Shown here in pieces: positions 1 to 12,881 of a DNA stretch of 64,000 nt. The stretch covers positions 6,989,498-7,053,497 of the forward strand of contig OZ022242.1 of NCBI GenBank assembly GCA_963978895.1, in the 5' to 3' direction. Position numbers and translations under genes: made by a program. Every line of letters begins with the position of its first letter. The first letter of the stretch is position 1. The DNA comes from Erpobdella octoculata (lineage: Eukaryota; Annelida; Clitellata; Hirudinida; Erpobdellidae). The notes beneath the pieces are model-generated. The model had not been told where the DNA came from, searched no databases, and was given only the letters and a program-made list of their open reading frames with translations.

Positions 1-99
1 AATTTTTTTTAAATTAAAAACTTTTAAATTTCACAAATTAAAATTGTTATATCTTTAATAAAATTTTATTATAAACACGCCACTGATGCTTTCTAAAAG

Positions 100-422
100 G
101 TCAATATCCAAATCAGCTACCAGACCAACATTACCAGTATCAAAATCAAAGCAACCTATATTCAAATGAAAGAAACCAATATTCAAATCAACAAAATCAC
201 TTTCCAAATCGACCTGATCAAACTTCAAATCAATTCAGCTATCATTCATCTAAATTTGGACAAAACCAAAATCAACTGACGCTCCTTCAAAATAAAATGC
301 ACAAAACTTTAAATCGACTGAGCCAATATCAAAATCAGCTCGATCAAAGCTCTAATCAGCTTCATGAAAACTGTACAGCTCAAATCAAAAACAATGATTG
401 TGAGTCACACACTCCTTCCTAA
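100..422 (+). CDS. Terminal exon of a Gln/Asn-rich protein (partial)
   Basis: An open frame without an early ATG follows a good acceptor (TTCTAAAAG, AG at 98-99) and runs 106 codons to TAA at 420-422. The exon enters with one base owed from an upstream exon outside the window. The peptide is rich in Gln and Asn with repeated NQ, NQN and QYQNQ strings. Codon use is varied (CAA and CAG, AAT and AAC), which argues against a simple-repeat artefact. No domain is visible. Low-complexity tails of this kind are common in RNA-binding and transcription proteins, but no function can be assigned. It could also be a chance open frame in an Asn/Gln-coding repeat; the acceptor and stop make a real terminal exon the better reading. 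Confidence 0.45.
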
Positions 423-674
423 ATTTCATCTGATCCATCTCGTTTGAAGATGACCCGTGCAGATGAGACATTCATAAATACATTTGATATAGATACGCTC
501 AACACAAGATATTATAAAACATCGTTTTTATAGTTTTAGAAATTTACTGTTGTCTCTTAGTACGTATGTTACCAAATTTTACAAACCCAGAAAATTATTT
601 TTGTTTTTTTTTAGTGCAGAAAAGAAACGTGGTTTTTAAAAGATTTTTATGTACTGTATTTATGTATATATATA
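423..674. other. Intergenic stretch, presumed 3' flank
   Basis: AT-rich sequence after the Gln/Asn-rich exon. I see no gene. It ends in a short TA run just before a Helitron 3' end. Confidence 0.4.
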
Positions 675-900
675 CTAGTGGGGTACCCGGCGTTGCCCGG
701 GGTTTTTAGAGGTTTTTCTTTCGTTTTTTTCTTGCTTCCGTTTCCTTCCCAGCTTGCTCTCCCGCTCCCGGTCGCTTTCCCGTTCCCAGTCGTTTTCCCG
801 TTCCGGGTCGCTTTCCCGTTCCCGGTCGTTTTTCCGCTCCTGGTCGGTTTCAAGCAAGAGGGCAAAAAGCGGAATGTTTGCAAACTTCGAAAGTGAAAAT
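675..900 (-). mobile_element. Helitron C fragment, 3' end
   Basis: On the minus strand the sequence ends in the hairpin CCCGGGCAACGCCGGG, then GTACCCCACTAG, followed by T: the CTAG|T terminus of the C family. Upstream of it lies the family's GC-rich minisatellite (units like GGGAAAGCGACCGGGAAC). No 5' TC end is attached, so the copy is truncated. Overlapping short ORFs here are minisatellite translations. Confidence 0.75.
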
Positions 901-1888
901 TAACTTACTTCCCGTCATCCAATCGAACGTAAAATCTCGGCTCGTCCCACCTTGACTAAAGGTTCGGCCCGTCTGAAAACCCTAAAATCACGGCCTAGCC
1001 CGGCCCGTGCAGTACTCTAATATATAGAGACGGTTCGCTTTTTTTAAGCATAAAATTCCAGCCTGGCTTGTTATTTAAACCCGAACTGATCCATTTCATA
1101 AGCACAAAAATCCCGGCCCGGTCTGTGATAAAATGGACTCAAACAGTTTTAACGGGCACAAAACTTCACATTTTAAAAAAGAATTTTTCGAAAAATAATG
1201 AGACACGTATTTTATTATTTAAAAAACCCAAATACTAAATTTTAATGATTTCAGGTTTTCAGTAATTGAGTTTTCAAGCAAATAATTTTTTTCTCCACCC
1301 CACATTTGTAGTTCTAGATGCCAAAACATAAAAAAATTGGTAAAACATGTGTAACTATTTAACTATATTTTCTAATTAGTATCTAAATACTAATTCTTAT
1401 ATCTGTAGTATTCTTAGTTTCAAAGTGGCAGTTAATCGAAGAAAAATATAACCATATTTTCCACCGCACATTTGAAGTCCTGGAAAAAAATGATTAAAAT
1501 ATGTATTTTGTTATTTTGTAATAATAATTTTGGTACTAAATTGCAAAACTTTCACATTTTTAGTTTTGGAGTTTTTAAGCAAATTTTCCTTTCTTCATCC
1601 CACATTTGAGGTCCTGAAAACCAAATTATTACAAATTGATAAAATAAGTATATCTTTATATTTTGAGTAAGTACTAAATACTAATTTTTACATCTGTTGC
1701 ACTTACAAATTTTGAGTAGCAGTTATTCTAAAAACAACTCTATTTTCCACCCCACATTTGATGTCTTGAAAAACCAAATTTCAAAAAATGGTGAAAAACG
1801 TATCTTTTTTTAAAGAAGAATTTAGATTCCAAATTTCCAAATTTTCTCATTTTTGGTTTTTGAGATATGCGTTGTTTTAGAATTTAAA

Positions 1889-2698
1889 ACAAGTAAATTA
1901 AAAACGAATTTTTAAAACCAATGCTTTTATATGTAATTAAAACACAAATTTTGCAATCAATTTTTTCTTATATTACTCTTTTATTTTATGTTAAAGTCGA
2001 AATATCTTAATTATATCGAAATATCAAAATTAATTAAAATTATCTAAATTAATTGACTTATTGTAAAACTAATAATTGAATATTGCATTGTCTTCTATTT
2101 TGAGCATGTATGCAAAATTTGAAAAAATCTATCATCAGGAAGTGACTCAAAAATTGATTGCAAGATTTGAAACAGACAGAGAAACAAACAGACAGACAGA
2201 GAAACAGAGACGACGAGTTAATAAAAGCATTGGTAATAATAATAAAAATATCATCAAAAAGCATCGAATTTAAATATCTCAACTATTTTCATGAAAATTT
2301 CGTACACGCTTGAGAATCGCGGTCAGTGAGTGTGGTTTGTGTTAACTTGGTAAAATAGTCTGCCAGTCGGTTAGCGTTTTGTGGTCAAGAAAACCCTCAA
2401 GAAAACCCTCAAGAAAACCCTCAAGAAACCCCTCGATAAAATCCTCAAGAAAATTAAGTAAATTAATTGACTTATTGTAAAACTAATAATTGAATATTGC
2501 ATTGTCTTCTATCTTGAGCATGTATGCAAAATTTGAAAAAAATCTATCATCAGGAAGTGACTCAAAAATTGATTGCAAGATTTGAAACAGACAGAGAAAC
2601 AGACAGACAGAGAAACAGACAGACAGAGAAACAGACAGACAGAGAAACAGACAGACAGAGAAACAGAGCCGACGAGTTAATAAAAGCATTGGTAAAAA
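1889..2698 (+). repeat. Repeat D, full double form, inside Helitron B
   Basis: Begins ACAAGTAAATTAAAAACG and ends GCATTGGTAAAAA, the boundaries shared by five copies in the window. It contains two similar cores, each ending in a GACAGAGAAACA-type microsatellite and CGAGTTAATAAAAGCATTGG, joined by a linker with AAGAAAACCCTC repeats. The motif ACCAATGCTTTTAT occurs near both ends in inverted orientation, which makes it MITE-like. No coding capacity. The boundaries here lie within Helitron B sequence, so D inserted after B did. Confidence 0.65.
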
Positions 2699-2818
2699 AC
2701 CCTTTCTTAGTGGGTGCTTACGCTATAAAAGTAATATAAGTTCCAAATTTCACGTTCCTAGGATGAAGAATTTTAGCTCGGCGTTGATTATCAGTCAGTC
2801 AGTCAGTCAGGACATGTT

Positions 2819-2952
<134 letters not shown>

Positions 2953-3120
2953 TTACTATATTTAATAAAAATTTAAATAAACATACCTATTCAAAATTGT
3001 TTTATCACACATTTATTGTTCTTAAAAAATAAAAAGTTTCATAACCTCAGAAATTTAACGTGGTTTAGGATCTTATCTGGAAAAGATCCACGGTTTATAA
3101 ATCCCTTACACAGTTTAGCA

Positions 3121-3960
3121 TCAAAAATCATCAACGTCTTCTTCCTTATCATCATCATTTGCTTCCTCGTTATCATCATCATTATCTTCATCATCATCAT
3201 CATCATCATCGTTGTTTTTCATATAAAATCTTCGAATGTTTAATCTGTAAGAAAATAAAATGCAATAATCATAATCCAAGTATTCTGTCAAAGTTAATTT
3301 TTTGTCATCTAGGAATTTTCTTAGCTTCTCGGAACAAAACAATAACCACTTATATGCTTCTTCAGGGCTTTTTACTGAAAGAATATCTGTCTGAAGTATT
3401 TTTAAATAGTAGTCAACAAATGATTTACGTTCATTTTCAGCCGAAAAATGCTTAAGTAACATTGTAACATGATCGTCGTTATAATCCTCGATGTCATGAT
3501 TCTCGAGTTCTGGTATACATTTACATAAATCTTTGTATAAAGATAAAAAATTATAATCAAACTCTTTATAAAGAGCAAAACTTAATTCGCCGCTTACATA
3601 CAACTTTCGTAATTTTTTTGTGCGGCATTTCAACCAAATATAAGCATTTTGATAACTGGTTACGTAAAAACATTTTTTGTGAAGTCGAAGAAGAATTTTT
3701 TTACAATCCGTTGAAATATTTACTTTGGTAAACACAATATTATGTATTGGAGATCGACATAAAGCACAAGATTGCTTAACCAAGAAAGCCTGCTTTATAC
3801 AAGAATGACAAAATATATGCGAACAGTTATCTAAATATGCAAATTTAGTTGTAAGATCGTAACAAATTGGACATTCAACGGGATCAAAATTTTTTTCTGG
3901 TAGTAAGATTTTCGCGTATGGGCTTCTACAATGGTTGCCTTTAATACAATAAGAATCCAT
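3121..3960 (-). CDS. RING-finger protein, probable E3 ubiquitin ligase, single exon
   Basis: Single open frame of 279 codons with no internal break. Residues 30-68 form a C3HC4 RING finger: Cys30, Cys33, Cys46, His48, Cys51, Cys54, Cys65 and Cys68, with the order CPIC...CSHIFCHSC...CALC. RING fingers bind two zinc ions and recruit ubiquitin-loaded E2 enzymes. The finger, including YLD before the central Cys-x-His, resembles that of Topors-type proteins from memory. The rest is Lys- and Leu-rich and contains two similar segments of about 40 residues, each with an AY-WL, KLRK and F/Y-DY pattern (about 107-146 and 204-242). The C-terminus is an acidic Asp/Glu run encoded by ATC-like trinucleotides on the plus strand. 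A TTTATT at 3012-3017 could serve as its polyadenylation signal. Substrate and location are unknown. Confidence 0.75.
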   Translation of the reverse strand: MDSYCIKGNHCRSPYAKILLPEKNFDPVECPICYDLTTKFAYLDNCSHIFCHSCIKQAFLVKQSCALCRSPIHNIVFTKVNISTDCKKILLRLHKKCFYVTSYQNAYIWLKCRTKKLRKLYVSGELSFALYKEFDYNFLSLYKDLCKCIPELENHDIEDYNDDHVTMLLKHFSAENERKSFVDYYLKILQTDILSVKSPEEAYKWLLFCSEKLRKFLDDKKLTLTEYLDYDYCILFSYRLNIRRFYMKNNDDDDDDDEDNDDDNEEANDDDKEEDVDDF

Positions 3961-4062
3961 TGTTAGTTACTCAAGTCTATCAGAAGTTTTTTCATAAGAC
4001 AATCAACAATTTCGGTTAACAATCAAAACTTGAAAGACTTTTTGAATATTGATTTTTAGGAA

Positions 4063-4168
<106 letters not shown>

Positions 4169-4266
4169 GATTAAGTCTGTTTATATCAATCAGCAATTGA
4201 CATGTATAAGTATGCACACGATCTTTTACCCCAACACTCAAAAATCATCTTTATAAAGCAGAAGAA

Positions 4267-4473
4267 GTGCACAAACAATTTGTACGATCTAAAAACTATT
4301 TCTTTTTGGGATCGATCTGCCTGACACTTGGAAAGCATTCATTAAAAATGGGTCCTAAGATCTGGAATTCTCTGCCGCATGACATCAACAAAAGTTCTCT
4401 CAGCTCATTCAATGCTTCTCTGAAAAACTACCTGCTGCACAAGACTTTGAAAGACTTCATACCAATTCAGTGA
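4267..4473 (+). pseudogene. LINE reverse transcriptase C-terminal fragment
   Basis: The 68-residue frame carries the pattern FFLGSICLTLGKHSLK, GPKIWNSLPHDI and SSFNASLKNYLL. This is the typical extreme C-terminus of non-LTR retrotransposon ORF2 proteins of the jockey/CR1 kind. The reverse transcriptase core is absent and the upstream sequence is not open, so this is a 5'-truncated dead copy. A long A/T-rich stretch ending near 4615 may be its 3' tail. It differs from the intact LINE at 35.6-39.5 kb. Confidence 0.7.
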
Positions 4474-4640
4474 AGATATTTGCTCTTTTGTAAATTTTTA
4501 CTTTTTTTTTTATAAATTTATGTACAGGGTTCACAAGAAGAATTGTTTTTTTCTGTTGTCCTTTATTTATTTTTGTTAAAATTGTCATTTTTGTAAGAAT
4601 AAATTAAAAAAAAATATGTTGAATAAACCAAAAATATAAG

Positions 4641-4855
<215 letters not shown>

Positions 4856-5158
4856 GGGTGGAGCTTATAGAGCCAAAACAATTAAAATTATTATTATTTT
4901 TGAAAGTCTTACCCTACTAATCCGTTCCTTTTAGTAGAAAAACACTGTGTAAAAATTATGAGAAAAGGTTTTTATATTTAGAGGTAACTCAAGTACCTCA
5001 AAAATTAAAAAAATTATGAACATTTTAAGAATTACGAGTATAGTGTAATTTATTGTTAAAAAGGCAGTAATTATTGATGAAAACATTAATAATGAATAAT
5101 CTTTTTTCAATTTTCACTATTAAGTTTCTGACTAAAGTTTATAGATTTATGGAAGCCT

Positions 5159-5536
5159 TCAAAGAGTCTGTTTCTTGCTATCAAGATACTTTTTGTGATA
5201 GTACAGCTGCGATCCATCATGTGTTAAAATTTCACTGTACTCCTGAATAAGTGCCACTCCACGCTCAGCGTGGTCATTAACAACTTTTAAGTTTTCCACT
5301 ATTTCTACAGCCTTCTTGTAGTCGTTTCTGTCTTTCCACAAGTCCGGATCAACCGCAAGAAATCCATCTTGAAGTTCCATGATGCGAAACAGTGTCATTG
5401 ACTTTGCTGTGACGAAATCTTCCAAGTTTTTATCCTTAAATGAATCAAGAGCAACAGTGATTCGCTTGGAATGATTCTGATCTTGGTCTTCTTTATTCTG
5501 CATGGTATTTACCATCAGCCTCTTGAAGATTAGCAC
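5159..5536 (-). CDS. Unrecognised protein or fragment of a repetitive gene family
   Basis: Open frame of 125 codons. The first residues (MLIFKRLMVNTMQNK) look like chance extension. The main part contains DFVTAKSMTLFRIMEL, FLAVDPDLW and NLKVVNDHAERGVALIQEYS. From memory, the VNDHAERGVALIQ motif occurs near the C-terminus of abundant, poorly described proteins in several invertebrate genomes, possibly transposon-derived; I cannot confirm this without a search. The peptide diverges after HDGSQL, where related proteins would continue, so the copy may be truncated. There is no visible catalytic motif and no clear promoter. Confidence 0.4.
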   Translation of the reverse strand: MLIFKRLMVNTMQNKEDQDQNHSKRITVALDSFKDKNLEDFVTAKSMTLFRIMELQDGFLAVDPDLWKDRNDYKKAVEIVENLKVVNDHAERGVALIQEYSEILTHDGSQLYYHKKYLDSKKQTL

Positions 5537-5865
5537 ATAGTTAGAGTAAAAAGCGCCCTACGTTTTAAGTTTAAACAAGTAAAGGAAAAAACGAGTTTTT
5601 TAACACAAACTTTGATTTCAAATACACTCGATGTGTGTATGTGTGTATGTATACGAAAGATGTCCAAATTAATTTTTTTTGTTTTTTTAAATTGAATCAT
5701 GTATTGTAGAAAAAAAATATTCGTTTATTATGAATGAAACAGAGGACATGCCGCCCCTTATGATATTTATATAGCGCCGTATGCAGCAGAAGCCGCTTTA
5801 AGGGCGCTTTACAATGTTAGCAACTTGCAGATAAGACTATCGGCGAATGCGGTGTTTTACTGTCA
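5537..5865. other. Intergenic stretch with a possible SINE-like tail
   Basis: AT-rich. It includes TTTATATAGCGCCG and GGGCGCTTTACAAT (about 5766-5815), which resemble the 3' part of some SINEs. I see no gene. Confidence 0.3.
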
Positions 5866-6958
5866 TCTATATATATAAAAATGAATGTTTGTATATATAT
5901 TAATGTCCTTTAGGCATTGCTACACCATTCATCCGATCGTAATGAAATTTTCACACAACCTTGAGAGTCAAGGGGAAAGTCAAATAAAAAAAAAATTTGA
6001 AATCCGTCACAAAATGAGCGGAGCGGAGCGGGTGAGCGAGCGGGAACTATATATATATGTATGTGCGTATGTATGTGTGTATGTATGTATGTGTATGTGC
6101 ATGTATGTGTGTCTGTGTGTGTGTTTATGTATGTACTAGCGGAGATACCCGGCGTTGCCCGGGTTTTTTAGAGGTTTTTCTAATGTTTGTCTCTTTCTCT
6201 CCCGTTTCCTTTCTAACCTGCTTTCCCACTCCTGTTCGCTTTCCCGCTCCCGGTCGCTTTCCCGCTCCCGGTCGCTTTCCCGCTCCCGGTCGTTTTCCCG
6301 TTCTTGGTCGCTGTCCGTTCCGGTTCGCTTTCCCGTTTCTATAATAGACAAACTAACCCACAAACATTCATATATATATATAGTCTTAGCAAATCTATTT
6401 TACGTTTTATAGGCTAACAGAAGTTATGAAAGAATGGAAAAGAAAAAATGAGCGTGAACGGGGACGGGAACGGGAGAGCAACCGTGACCGGGAACGGGAG
6501 ACCAAGCATGACCGGGAACGGGAGAGCAAACGTGAGCGGGAACGGGAAAGCGACCGGGAACGGGAAAGCGACCGGGAACGGGAAAGCGACCGGGAACGGG
6601 AAAGCGACCGGGAACGGGAAAGCGACCGGGAACGGGAAAGCGACCGGGAACGGGAAAGCGACCGGGAACGGGAAAGCGACCGGGAACGGGAAAGCGACCG
6701 GGAACGCGAAAAGCGACCGGGAACGCGGAAAGCGACTGGAATCGGGAGAGCAAGCTTGGAAGGAAACGCGAGCAAGAGAGAAAATCGATAACAAAACTTC
6801 TGAGCGGGAAAGCGACCGGGAGCTGGAAAACGACCGAGAGCGGAAAAGCGACCGGGAACGCGACGAAAACGGGAAAGTGGAGAAGGAAACGGGAGCGAGA
6901 GGGACAAACATTAGAAAAACCTCTAAAAACCCCGGGCAACGCCGGGTAACCCCGCTAG
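5866..6958 (+). mobile_element. Composite Helitron C with inverted inner segment
   Basis: Starts TCTATATATATAAAAATG after A at 5865 and ends CCCGGGCAACGCCGGG plus TAACCCCGCTAG at 6958, before T. This gives both Helitron termini and an A|T target. The 5' part holds CATTGCTACACCATTCATCC and GAGCGGAGCGGGTGAGCG. From 6136 (CTAGCGGAGATACCCGG) to about 6380 lies a second C-type 3' end in the opposite orientation. The final part is an 18-bp minisatellite, GGGAAAGCGACCGGGAAC, repeated about ten times (6540-6720). No helicase is encoded, so the element is non-autonomous. The same three-part arrangement recurs at 21424-22409. Confidence 0.85.
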
Positions 6959-7214
6959 TCCAATATAAAGATATGCTGAAAGTTTCAGCTTCCTAGCTAT
7001 TCAAAAAACTGGTTAAATTTCACTTGCAAGATTTATGTATAAAAAAAGCCACAAACACACATATACACACACACAAAAAGAGATTGTAACCTAAATAAAA
7101 TTTGTAAAAAGATATGGCTTGTTCGTTATGCGAATGTCCACAATTAATGCATGCCTCCATCAAGACATTTCTCGCACATCCCAGAGAAAAATTATTTTCT
7201 TCATTTGACTGAGG
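6959..7214. other. Spacer without recognisable gene
   Basis: AT-rich spacer with a short CA/TG-rich patch (about 7050-7075). No gene is seen. Confidence 0.35.
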
Positions 7215-7357
7215 TAACGAGAAACAAGGGGATGCGGAAGAGCGAGTGGGAATGGAAAAACGCGGGAGAGCGGGAGAGCAAGCGGAAACGGGAGAGCGAG
7301 CAAGGGCGAGCAAGTGACCGAATACTGAAGAGCAAGTGGGAAAAGGAAAAGAAGTGT

Positions 7358-7415
<58 letters not shown>

Positions 7416-7570
7416 AGGAGTAGGAATGGAAGCAGAAGAGCTAACGGTTAAGGAAACGGGAGCAAGAGTGGAAGAGAGAGAAAGAAAAATGTGAGAAAAA
7501 AGGCAAGAGGGAGAAAAAGTGTGGGAAAGAAAAATTATGGAAGAGCCTTTAAAAACCTTGATAACCACAA
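7215..7570 (+). mobile_element. Degenerate Helitron C-like fragment with (GA)n
   Basis: Purine-rich sequence of GGGAGAGCGAGCAAG-like units, a pure (GA)n run at 7370-7414, and an end resembling the C family (GAAAAATTATGGAAGAGCC, then TTTAAAAACC). The terminal hairpin and CTAG have decayed. It lies just upstream of the first ATG8 gene. Confidence 0.5.
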
Positions 7571-7734
7571 TAGTTTCTTATAAAATTTGGTCTAGAATTA
7601 ACCTCTACTTTCTTAGACATTGTTGACTGGCAAGCTATTGCATTTTTCTGAAAGTTGTTCTAGTGGAATTGTAAATTAGCTCTGTAAAATGTGCCTACAA
7701 GCGAGAATTGTTAGATAAATCATTAACGGCCTAG

Positions 7735-9292
<1,558 letters not shown>

Positions 9293-9659
9293 AGTTAGAA
9301 GAAGCTGTTGTTTATTGTTATGACCTGATTATATTTCCATCCATGCAGAATAAACTTTTTTTACGTTTTCATTAATGTTAATTCTAATTGTGCAAATGGT
9401 TATTGTTTAATTTGTCGGCTGTTTTAAATAGCTTGACATGCTTTTAAGAGAACTGTTGAGTGGATGTTTGCGTTTGATCTGAACTTGAGAAAAATTAAAA
9501 ATTATTTTAAACTGTTTCACCAATGCTTTTGACTTAGTAAGCTTTGACAACTAATTACTTTCATACTTCACGCCGATCATTTTATTTCAATTCCAGCACT
9601 AACATACTCTTAAACTTCACCGGCTTCTTGTAACTAAATTACAACAAATCTAATATAAA
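9293..9659. other. 3' flank of ATG8 copy 1
   Basis: Holds the 3' untranslated region with AATAAA at 9349-9354, then featureless AT-rich sequence up to repeat D. Confidence 0.5.
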
Positions 9660-11468
9660 ACAAGTAAATTAAAAACGAATTTTTAAAACCCAATGCTTTT
9701 ATATGTAACTAGCAGTGCCCGTAGCGGCTTCGCTCGCATGAAATTAGAGAATTTGAACCGTGCATACATAGTAGAGTGCTGCACGGATCAATTTTTAGGT
9801 CTCGGCTCGGCCCGTCGACAACTTGGCCAGCCCGTTTCAAAAACCGAAATTCCTGGCCAGGCACGGCCCGTCTACTATGGACCCGGCCCGTTTTTACAGG
9901 CATAGAAGTTCTATATAATTGATGAAAAACTTCGGCCCGTCCCACCTTGACTTCAGGTTTAGCCCGGCCCGTCTGAACATCATAAAAACACTAAAATGTC
10001 TATATACTTGGTTAATAATTTTGGCCCGTCCCACCTTGATTTAAGGTTTGGGCAGGGCCGTATGAAGACCCTAAAATAACGGCTTGGCCCGTCCGTCCGG
10101 TGATAAACTGAACTCATCTACTTTTAACCGGCACAAAACCTCAAAATACTAATTTTCACATCTGTAGCACTTACAGTTTTTGAGTAGCAGTTATTTTAAA
10201 ATCAAATAACCCTTTTTCCACTTCACATTTGAGGTCCTGGAAACCAAATTTTCAAAAAATGTTGAAACTCGTATATCATTATTTTTAGAGTAGAAACTAA
10301 ATACTAATTTTACTTTTGTAGCATTTACAGTTTTTGAGTAGCAGTTACTTTAAAAACCAAGTAACCCTATTTTCCACCCCATATTTGAAGTCCTGAAAAC
10401 CAAATTTTCAAAAAATGATAAAACACGTATATCATTATTTCTGGAGTAGAAACCAAATACTAATTTTTACTCCTGTAGCATCTACAGTTTTCGAGTAGCA
10501 GTTACATTAAAAACCAAATAACCTTATTTTTCACCCCACATTTGAGGTCCTGGAAACCAAATTTAAAAAAAATGGTAAAACACGTATATCTTTATTTTTA
10601 GAATAGAAACTAAATACTAATTTTTACATCTGTGGTATTTACAGTTTTTGAGTAGCAATTACTTTAAAAAACAAATAACCCTATTTTCCACCCCACATTT
10701 GAAGTCCTGGAGACCAAATTTTCAAAAAATGCTAAAACACGTATTTCATTATTTTTGGAGTAGAAACTAAATACTAATTTTTACTCCTGTAGCATTCACA
10801 GTTTTTGAGTAGCAGCTACTTTAAAAACCAAAAAACCCAATTTTCCAACCCACATTTGAGGTCCAGGAAACCGAATTTTCAAAAAATGGTGAAACACGTA
10901 TCTTTTTATTTTTCAAGAAGAATCCATATACCAAATTTCAAAATCTCCTCATTTTTGGTTTTCGAGATATACATTGTTTTAGAAAAAAGTTTGTTTTCCA
11001 TTTTTTTCCCCTCAGGAGCAAAATTTTCAAAAATCCTTTCTTAGCGGATGCTTACGCAATAAAAGTAATATAAGTTCCAAATTTCACGTTCCTAGGATGA
11101 GGCGTTTGAGCTCGGCGTTGATTATCAGTCAGTCAGGACATGTTCTTTTATATATATAGATTAAAACACAAATTTTGCAATCAATTTTTTCTTATATTAC
11201 TCTTTTATTTTATATTAAAGTCGAAATATCTTAATTATATCGAAATATCGAAATTAATTAAAATTAACTAAATTAATTGACTTATTGTAAAACTAATAAT
11301 TGAATATTACATTGTTTTCTATTTTGAGCATGTATGCAAAATTTGAAAAAAATCTATCATCAGGAAGTGACTCAAAAATTGATTGCAAGATTTGAAACAG
11401 ACAGAGAAACAAACAGACAGACAGAGAAACAAACAGAGACGACGAGTTAATAGAAGCATTGGTAAAAA
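9660..11468 (+). repeat. Repeat D split by a Helitron B insertion
   Basis: Left piece 9660-9708 (ACAAGTAAATTAAAAACG to ATGTAA) and right piece 11161-11468 (TTAAAACACAAATTTTGC to GCATTGGTAAAAA) join to give the same sequence as uninterrupted D copies near 1930 and 50580. The break falls exactly between A and T. Confidence 0.85.
9709..11160 (-). mobile_element. Helitron B1, complete, non-autonomous
   Basis: On the minus strand it starts TCTATATATATAAAAGAACA with the GTCCTGACTGACTG-type run and ends in GCGAGCGAAGCCGCTACGG, then GCACTGCTAG, followed by T in that orientation. A small hairpin (AGCG-AAGC-CGCT) precedes the CTAG. The centre is a tandem array of about five units of roughly 157 bp. 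The 3' third contains GGCCCG-rich sequence resembling MITE E. It encodes no Rep/helicase. A clean empty site exists in other repeat D copies. Confidence 0.9.
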
Positions 11469-12147
11469 CATTAAACAGTCATGGTCTCATGGACAACAGA
11501 CGTGTTGTATAGACCACCTACGAGCTATATAAACTCCGGAACGCTTGTAACAATCTTTGTAATGCTCTATTTGCAATAACATAAAACCTCGATTTAATCC
11601 ACTACCGTTGGTCGTGCCAACAACAATAACAATCTACAAACAAGTCTACAGACTATACTTGCCTGCGGCTCATCGTACCTACTGGCTAAAGTCCTAGTGG
11701 AATAAAGATCAAACTTGATCGCGCTCCATCATCGGTTTTTCAAACTAAACTTACGATAAGTTCAGTCGTCGGCCTACCCCTGGTTCCTTTGCAGTATGTG
11801 TTGAATGCAGTAGCTCTCTCAACATTTCAATCCATCTTGTAAGCTGCAATGTCGACGTTGGAGTTATAACAGAGACACATTACAAAGTTAAACATTCATT
11901 CGGACAGCGGCATCGCAAAACTACCATCTCAGGACTTGGACGCACAATAATAGACAATTAATTGAATGACTGCATTTTCTTCGTTTGAATTTTATATACA
12001 AACATTTACTAGTTATTATTTCTATTGTTTTATTTGTATATTTTGTCTTAAAACCTGCTGTTTAACAAATTTTTAAAATAAACGAATATACTGTACTACC
12101 ACATTCAAACAAACAATTAAAAACGGCACATCAATTATAAAAAAAAC
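11469..12147. other. Region with a possible LINE endonuclease remnant
   Basis: About 11530-11660 contains a TATATAAACTCC and several direct runs but no proven LTR ends. On the plus strand about 11830-11950 can be read as NVDVGVITETHYKVKH, which resembles the catalytic-Glu motif (TET/SET-H) of LINE endonucleases, in a short broken frame. The rest is AT-rich and unassigned. Confidence 0.3.
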
Positions 12148-12588
12148 TAGCTGGGGTGCGGTTGCTCTCCCGTTCCCGTTCCCGTTCACGCTCATTTTCT
12201 CTTTTCCATTCTTTCATAACTTCTTTTAGCCTATAAAACGTAAAATAAATTTGCTAAGACTATATATATATGAATGTTTGTGGGTTAGTTTGTCTATTAT
12301 AGAAACGGGAAAGCGACCCGGAACGGACAGCGAGCGGGAACGGAAAAGCAAGCGTGAGCGGGAATGGGAGAGCAAACGTGAGCGGGAACGGGACAGCGAC
12401 CGGGAACGGGAAAACGACCGGGAGCGGGAAAGCGACCGGGAGCGGGAAAGCGACCGGCAGCGGGAAAACGACCGAAAACGGGAAAGCGAACAGGAGTGGG
12501 AAAGCAAGTGGGAAAGGAAACGGGAGAGAAAGAGACAAACATTAGAAAAACCTCTAAAAAACCCGGGCAACGCCGGGTATCTCCGCTA

Positions 12589-12589
<1 letters not shown>
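12148..12589 (+). mobile_element. Truncated composite Helitron C
   Basis: Begins with a degraded minus-strand 3' end (CTAGCTGGGG at 12148), then the 3'-part sequence CTCATTTTCTCTTTTCC and the junction GCTAAGACTATATATATATG-AATG also seen in the other composites. It then reads plus-strand minisatellite and a proper 3' end, CCCGGGCAACGCCGGG plus TATCTCCGCTAG at 12589, followed by T. Confidence 0.75.
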
Positions 12590-12653
<64 letters not shown>

Positions 12654-12724
12654 GTATATATATATGTATATGTATATATATATGTGTGTGTGTAGATATG
12701 TATATATATATAAACATATGTATA

Positions 12725-12782
<58 letters not shown>

Positions 12783-12880
12783 AATATATCCGTTCCCTGT
12801 CGCTTTCCCGCTCATTTTTTCGCTCTAAGTTCCCCCCTAGATCCGATTCTACATACATTTTTTTTTTTATAATAGTTTAT
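12590..12880. repeat. (TA)n and TATG-rich tract with a Helitron-like remnant
   Basis: TA repeats interrupted by ATGTATATA and TGTGTGTG, then a short CGCTTTCCCGCTCATTTTTT remnant resembling Helitron C (12790-12835) and a T run. No gene. Confidence 0.8.
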
Positions 12881-12881
12881 A

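Noticed and set aside
2580..2670. Regular GACAGAGAAACA repeats that could suggest a CRISPR-like array
   Set aside because: No spacers; it is a simple tandem repeat inside repeat D, in a eukaryotic genome.
6407..6996. Several overlapping ORFs of 120-182 codons reading as Arg/Ser-rich or NGKATG-rich proteins
   Set aside because: They are translations in several frames of the 18-bp Helitron minisatellite. The unit length is divisible by three, so all frames stay open; not SR-type splicing proteins.
10805..11044. Recurring 60-80-codon ORF in Helitron B copies (also at 13278, 14401, 19357, 33948)
   Set aside because: The frame recurs because the nucleotide repeat recurs. Copies carry indels and differing ends, with no sign of selection on the peptide.
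11469..11700. Possible LTR of a retrotransposon
   Set aside because: A TATA-like box and polyadenylation-like motif are visible, but no paired LTR, primer-binding site or target duplication could be found.
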